From contig JAHJRR010000031.1 in the NCBI GenBank assembly GCA_018830685.1, positions 1-6,504 of the forward strand: DNA of 6,504 bases, given 5' to 3'. The notes beneath the pieces are model-generated. The model did not search any database. It was not told where the DNA came from and was given only the letters and a program-made list of their open reading frames with translations. Position 1 is the stretch's first letter. Each line of letters starts with the position of its first letter. Below, piece by piece: positions 4,863-6,504 of this stretch. A program made the position numbers and the translations under genes. This DNA is from Nanobdellota archaeon (GTDB taxonomy: Archaea; Nanobdellota; Nanobdellia; Pacearchaeales; GW2011-AR1).

Positions 4863-6131
4863 ATGACTAAAAGAGTAGATTTTATTTTAAGTGAAATTCT
4901 CGAAGAAGTAAACATCTCTCAAGAAGAACTAAAAGAAATAAATTTGTCTCTTGAAGAATTCTTAATAAAAATAAAAAAATCATTGAAATCATTGAAGTTG
5001 TCTGCAGAAGTTTTCGTCGGAGGAAGTTTCGCCAAAGGTACTATGATAAAAAAAGACAATTACGACATAGACATCTTCATAAAATTCGATAAAAAACATA
5101 AAGACATCTCTCTCTTAACAGAAAAAATATTAAAGATGACTAAGCAAAAGAATATTCAAAAGATACACGGCTCACGAGATTACTTTAAAATAAAATCAAA
5201 CGAGAAATTATTCTTTGAGGTTATCCCTGTAAAAAAGATAAAAAACTCTAAAGAAGCAGAAAACATAACTGATCTTTCTCACTCGCATGTAAAATATATA
5301 AAAAGAAAAGTGAAAAGTGAAAAAACGCTGAATGAAATAAAACTAGCCAAAGCTTTTTGTTACGCAAACAAATGCTATGGGGCAGAGTCTTATATTAGCG
5401 GATTCTCTGGATACTCACTAGAGATACTAATAGGTCACTACAAAAGCTTCCAAAAATTAATAAAAGTTCTCTCAAATGTAAAAGATAAATTTATCATTGA
5501 TGTAGAAAAAGACTACAAAAACAAAAACACAATTCTCTTAGATTTAAATGCGTCAAAGATACAATCTCCAATAATTCTCATAGATCCCACCTATAAAACT
5601 CGAAACGTTTTAGCAGCCCTCTCAGAAAAAACATTCCTAAGATTCCAAAAAGCATCTAAAAAATTTCTTAAGAATCCTTCCAAAGAAGAATTCAATCTAA
5701 AAAAGATAGAAATTCCAAAAAACAAACTAGATAAAAATCTTCTATACTTGGAGATAAAAACGAATAGGCAAGAGGGAAATATCGCAGGAAGCAAACTCTT
5801 GAAATTCTATAACCATCTAAAACAGGAGCTAGAGCATTTTTTCGAAATAAAGGTAGATGATTTCGAATATAATGAATCCGACATGGCAAAAGCATTTTTT
5901 ATCGTCGGTAAAAATAAAGAAATTCTTGCCAGCGGACCAAGAACAAAAGATAAAGAACACGTAAAAAAATTTAAGAAAAAACACAAAAAAACTTTTGTAA
6001 AAAAAGACAGACTTTATGCAAAAGAAAAAAATACTAATTTAATAAAAAATTTCATGAAAGATTGGATGAAAAAAAACAAAAAGAAAATGGAAGAAATGTC
6101 AATAAAAGAAATGACATACTCCGCACACTAA
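4863..6131 (+). CDS. cca: CCA-adding enzyme, archaeal class I (tRNA nucleotidyltransferase)
   Basis: A 422-residue cytosolic enzyme that builds or repairs the 3'-CCA end of tRNA from CTP and ATP without a nucleic acid template; length is near normal for archaeal enzymes. The nucleotidyltransferase head has FVGGSFAKGT (51-60; G54/S55) and the metal-binding DID (D68, D70), with the third carboxylate probably E119 in FFEVIPV. Central-domain signatures YGAESYISGFSGYSLEILI (172-190) and DPTYKTRNVLAAL (241-253) and the C-terminal ASGPRTKDKEHVKKF (356-370) match the archaeal family and exclude the bacterial/eukaryal class II enzyme. It is extremely lysine-rich (84 Lys, 8 Arg by hand count), especially near the C-terminus. 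The stop codon sits in the loop of a strong hairpin (6121-6140). Since archaeal tRNA genes often lack encoded CCA, the gene is likely essential. Confidence 0.95.
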   Translation: MTKRVDFILSEILEEVNISQEELKEINLSLEEFLIKIKKSLKSLKLSAEVFVGGSFAKGTMIKKDNYDIDIFIKFDKKHKDISLLTEKILKMTKQKNIQKIHGSRDYFKIKSNEKLFFEVIPVKKIKNSKEAENITDLSHSHVKYIKRKVKSEKTLNEIKLAKAFCYANKCYGAESYISGFSGYSLEILIGHYKSFQKLIKVLSNVKDKFIIDVEKDYKNKNTILLDLNASKIQSPIILIDPTYKTRNVLAALSEKTFLRFQKASKKFLKNPSKEEFNLKKIEIPKNKLDKNLLYLEIKTNRQEGNIAGSKLLKFYNHLKQELEHFFEIKVDDFEYNESDMAKAFFIVGKNKEILASGPRTKDKEHVKKFKKKHKKTFVKKDRLYAKEKNTNLIKNFMKDWMKKNKKKMEEMSIKEMTYSAH

Positions 6132-6140
6132 AGTGTGCGG
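6121..6140 (+). terminator. GC-rich hairpin over the cca stop codon
   Basis: CCGCACACT-AA-AGTGTGCGG is a perfect 9-bp inverted repeat, realistically an 8-bp stem with a TAAA loop holding the stop codon, followed by TTTCC. It stands out in very AT-rich DNA. It may end or stabilise the cca mRNA; the T tract is short, so terminator function is uncertain. It shares its 20-nt geometry and CTAAAG centre with the hairpin at 6382-6401. Confidence 0.5.
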
Positions 6141-6264
6141 TTTCCATGAAAATTATTCAAAAAACTGCGGAGAGTTATCACCTCTTTTCCAATTCAGTTA
6201 ATAGTCCAACAAAAAATAAATAATCGTGTCTCAGTAAATAAAAATTAACTTGTATGATTTTACC

Positions 6265-6411
6265 ACATTAACTTTCTTTATCAGCGAAGAAAACTTGACA
6301 GAGTCTGTTTTCTGAGTCAACCCACTCGAGAAGCGACCAACGAGTGCAAAATTCAAGATAATGAAAATCTTGTTCGGCTCACCACCGCCTAAAGGCAGTG
6401 GATTTCTTTTT
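6265..6411 (+). ncRNA. Candidate structured noncoding RNA
   Basis: Four stem-loops occur in sequence: TTTCTT/AAGAAA (6273-6292), CACTCG/CGAGTG with a 12-nt loop (6323-6346), CAAGAT/ATCTTG with a 7-nt loop (6354-6372), and CCACCGCCT/AGGCAGTGG with one mismatch (6382-6401), then a T-rich run. The stretch 6297-6401 is visibly richer in G and C than its surroundings. TAAATAAA (6235-6242) could be a TATA box placing the start near 6265. I recognise no known RNA class; simple C/D-box and tRNA patterns do not fit. The start is a guess from the box. Confidence 0.25.
6382..6411 (+). terminator. Hairpin plus T-tract terminator-like element
   Basis: The stem CCACCGCCT/AGGCAGTGG (one C-A mismatch, AA at the tip) is followed by ATTTCTTTTT, the layout of an intrinsic terminator on the plus strand. 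It would end either a long cca 3' UTR or the candidate ncRNA. Confidence 0.5.
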
Positions 6412-6432
6412 CAATTAAAAATCTTAAATTAA

Positions 6433-6504
6433 TTACAGAATCCCGTATGTATTAGCCAAATCGTACTTCTTTATAATATTGTCTTTCTTCCAAAACTTTA
6501 GATA
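6433..6504 (-). CDS. Possible C-terminal end of a gene entering from the right
   Basis: The minus strand is open from the window edge for 23 codons to a TAA at 6435-6433, reading YLKFWKKDNIIKKYDLANTY and ending GIL. The lysine-rich composition resembles the host proteins, and a convergent gene here would fit the hairpins between it and cca. A run this short in AT-rich DNA can easily occur by chance, and no family is recognised. Confidence 0.25.
   Translation of the reverse strand, partial: YLKFWKKDNIIKKYDLANTYGIL

Larger units (their letters stand above)
6132..6504. other. Intergenic region without a clear complete gene
   Basis: No ORF of convincing length or coding character is seen on either strand. 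The first part (6141-6264) is AT-rich with no recognised element. From about 6273 to 6411 there are four stem-loops followed by a T-rich run, listed separately as an ncRNA candidate. From 6433 to the right edge the minus strand is open and could be the end of a gene entering from the right. I found no tRNA, 5S or CRISPR pattern. Confidence 0.6.

Noticed and set aside
5591..5895. Minus-strand open frames inside cca.
   Set aside because: Shadows of a recognised gene; no promoter or protein features.
6168..6185. ATCACCTC on the plus strand, resembling the 3' end of 16S rRNA (anti-SD), or a strong SD on the minus strand.
   Set aside because: No rRNA sequence surrounds it, and no start codon lies at a suitable distance downstream on the minus strand.
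6250..6320. Possible C/D-box sRNA (TATGATT ... CTGA).
   Set aside because: The C box departs from RTGATGA, no C'/D' boxes are in place and there is no terminal stem.

Overview
The window most likely comes from a DPANN-type archaeon, plausibly Pacearchaeota or Woesearchaeota, although the lineage call is an inference. Four things point there. DNA and proteins are AT- and lysine-rich. The gene content is archaeal: an Era/Ras-like GTPase, a DUF2073 protein, an OapB/ArvB-type zinc ribbon and a class I CCA-adding enzyme. A TATA-like box is centred about 23-27 nt upstream of nearly every start codon, the archaeal promoter spacing for leaderless mRNAs. Shine-Dalgarno sequences are essentially absent ahead of the genes.

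Layout. 1-1122 (+): C-terminal part of a surface protein with one membrane helix and a helical cytosolic tail; the start lies outside the window. 1182-1823 (+): small GTPase of the type linked to archaeal vesicle formation (ArvA). 1896-2300 (+): DUF2073 protein. 2335-2685 (+): small ribbon-helix-helix-like protein. 2686-2946 (-): 86-residue peptide with a four-cysteine cluster and a hydrophobic Gly/Ala/Thr/Leu tail. 2950-4299 (-): radical SAM/SPASM enzyme. 4429-4824 (+): OapB/ArvB-type zinc ribbon. 4863-6131 (+): CCA-adding enzyme (cca). 6132-6504: no convincing complete gene, but a series of hairpins, a T-rich terminator and possibly the tail of a minus-strand gene.

The notable part is 2686-4299, which looks like a minimal RiPP (ribosomally made, post-translationally modified peptide) module: a SPASM maturase and a Cys-rich precursor 3 nt apart. 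The precursor resembles sactipeptide precursors, with clustered cysteines followed by a Cys-free aliphatic tail. It appears to have its own promoter inside the 3' end of the maturase gene. With the ribbon-helix-helix gene, the module sits between DUF2073 and the zinc ribbon, separating genes that are usually neighbours in archaea. The two RiPP proteins are arginine-rich relative to lysine while every complete neighbour is lysine-rich, which suggests a different origin. No transporter or leader peptidase is visible.

How the genes may work together: the GTPase, DUF2073 and zinc ribbon probably form one functional set (vesicle- or RNA-related). The RiPP module and ribbon-helix-helix protein look like an accessory insertion. 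The last gene is tRNA-maturation housekeeping.
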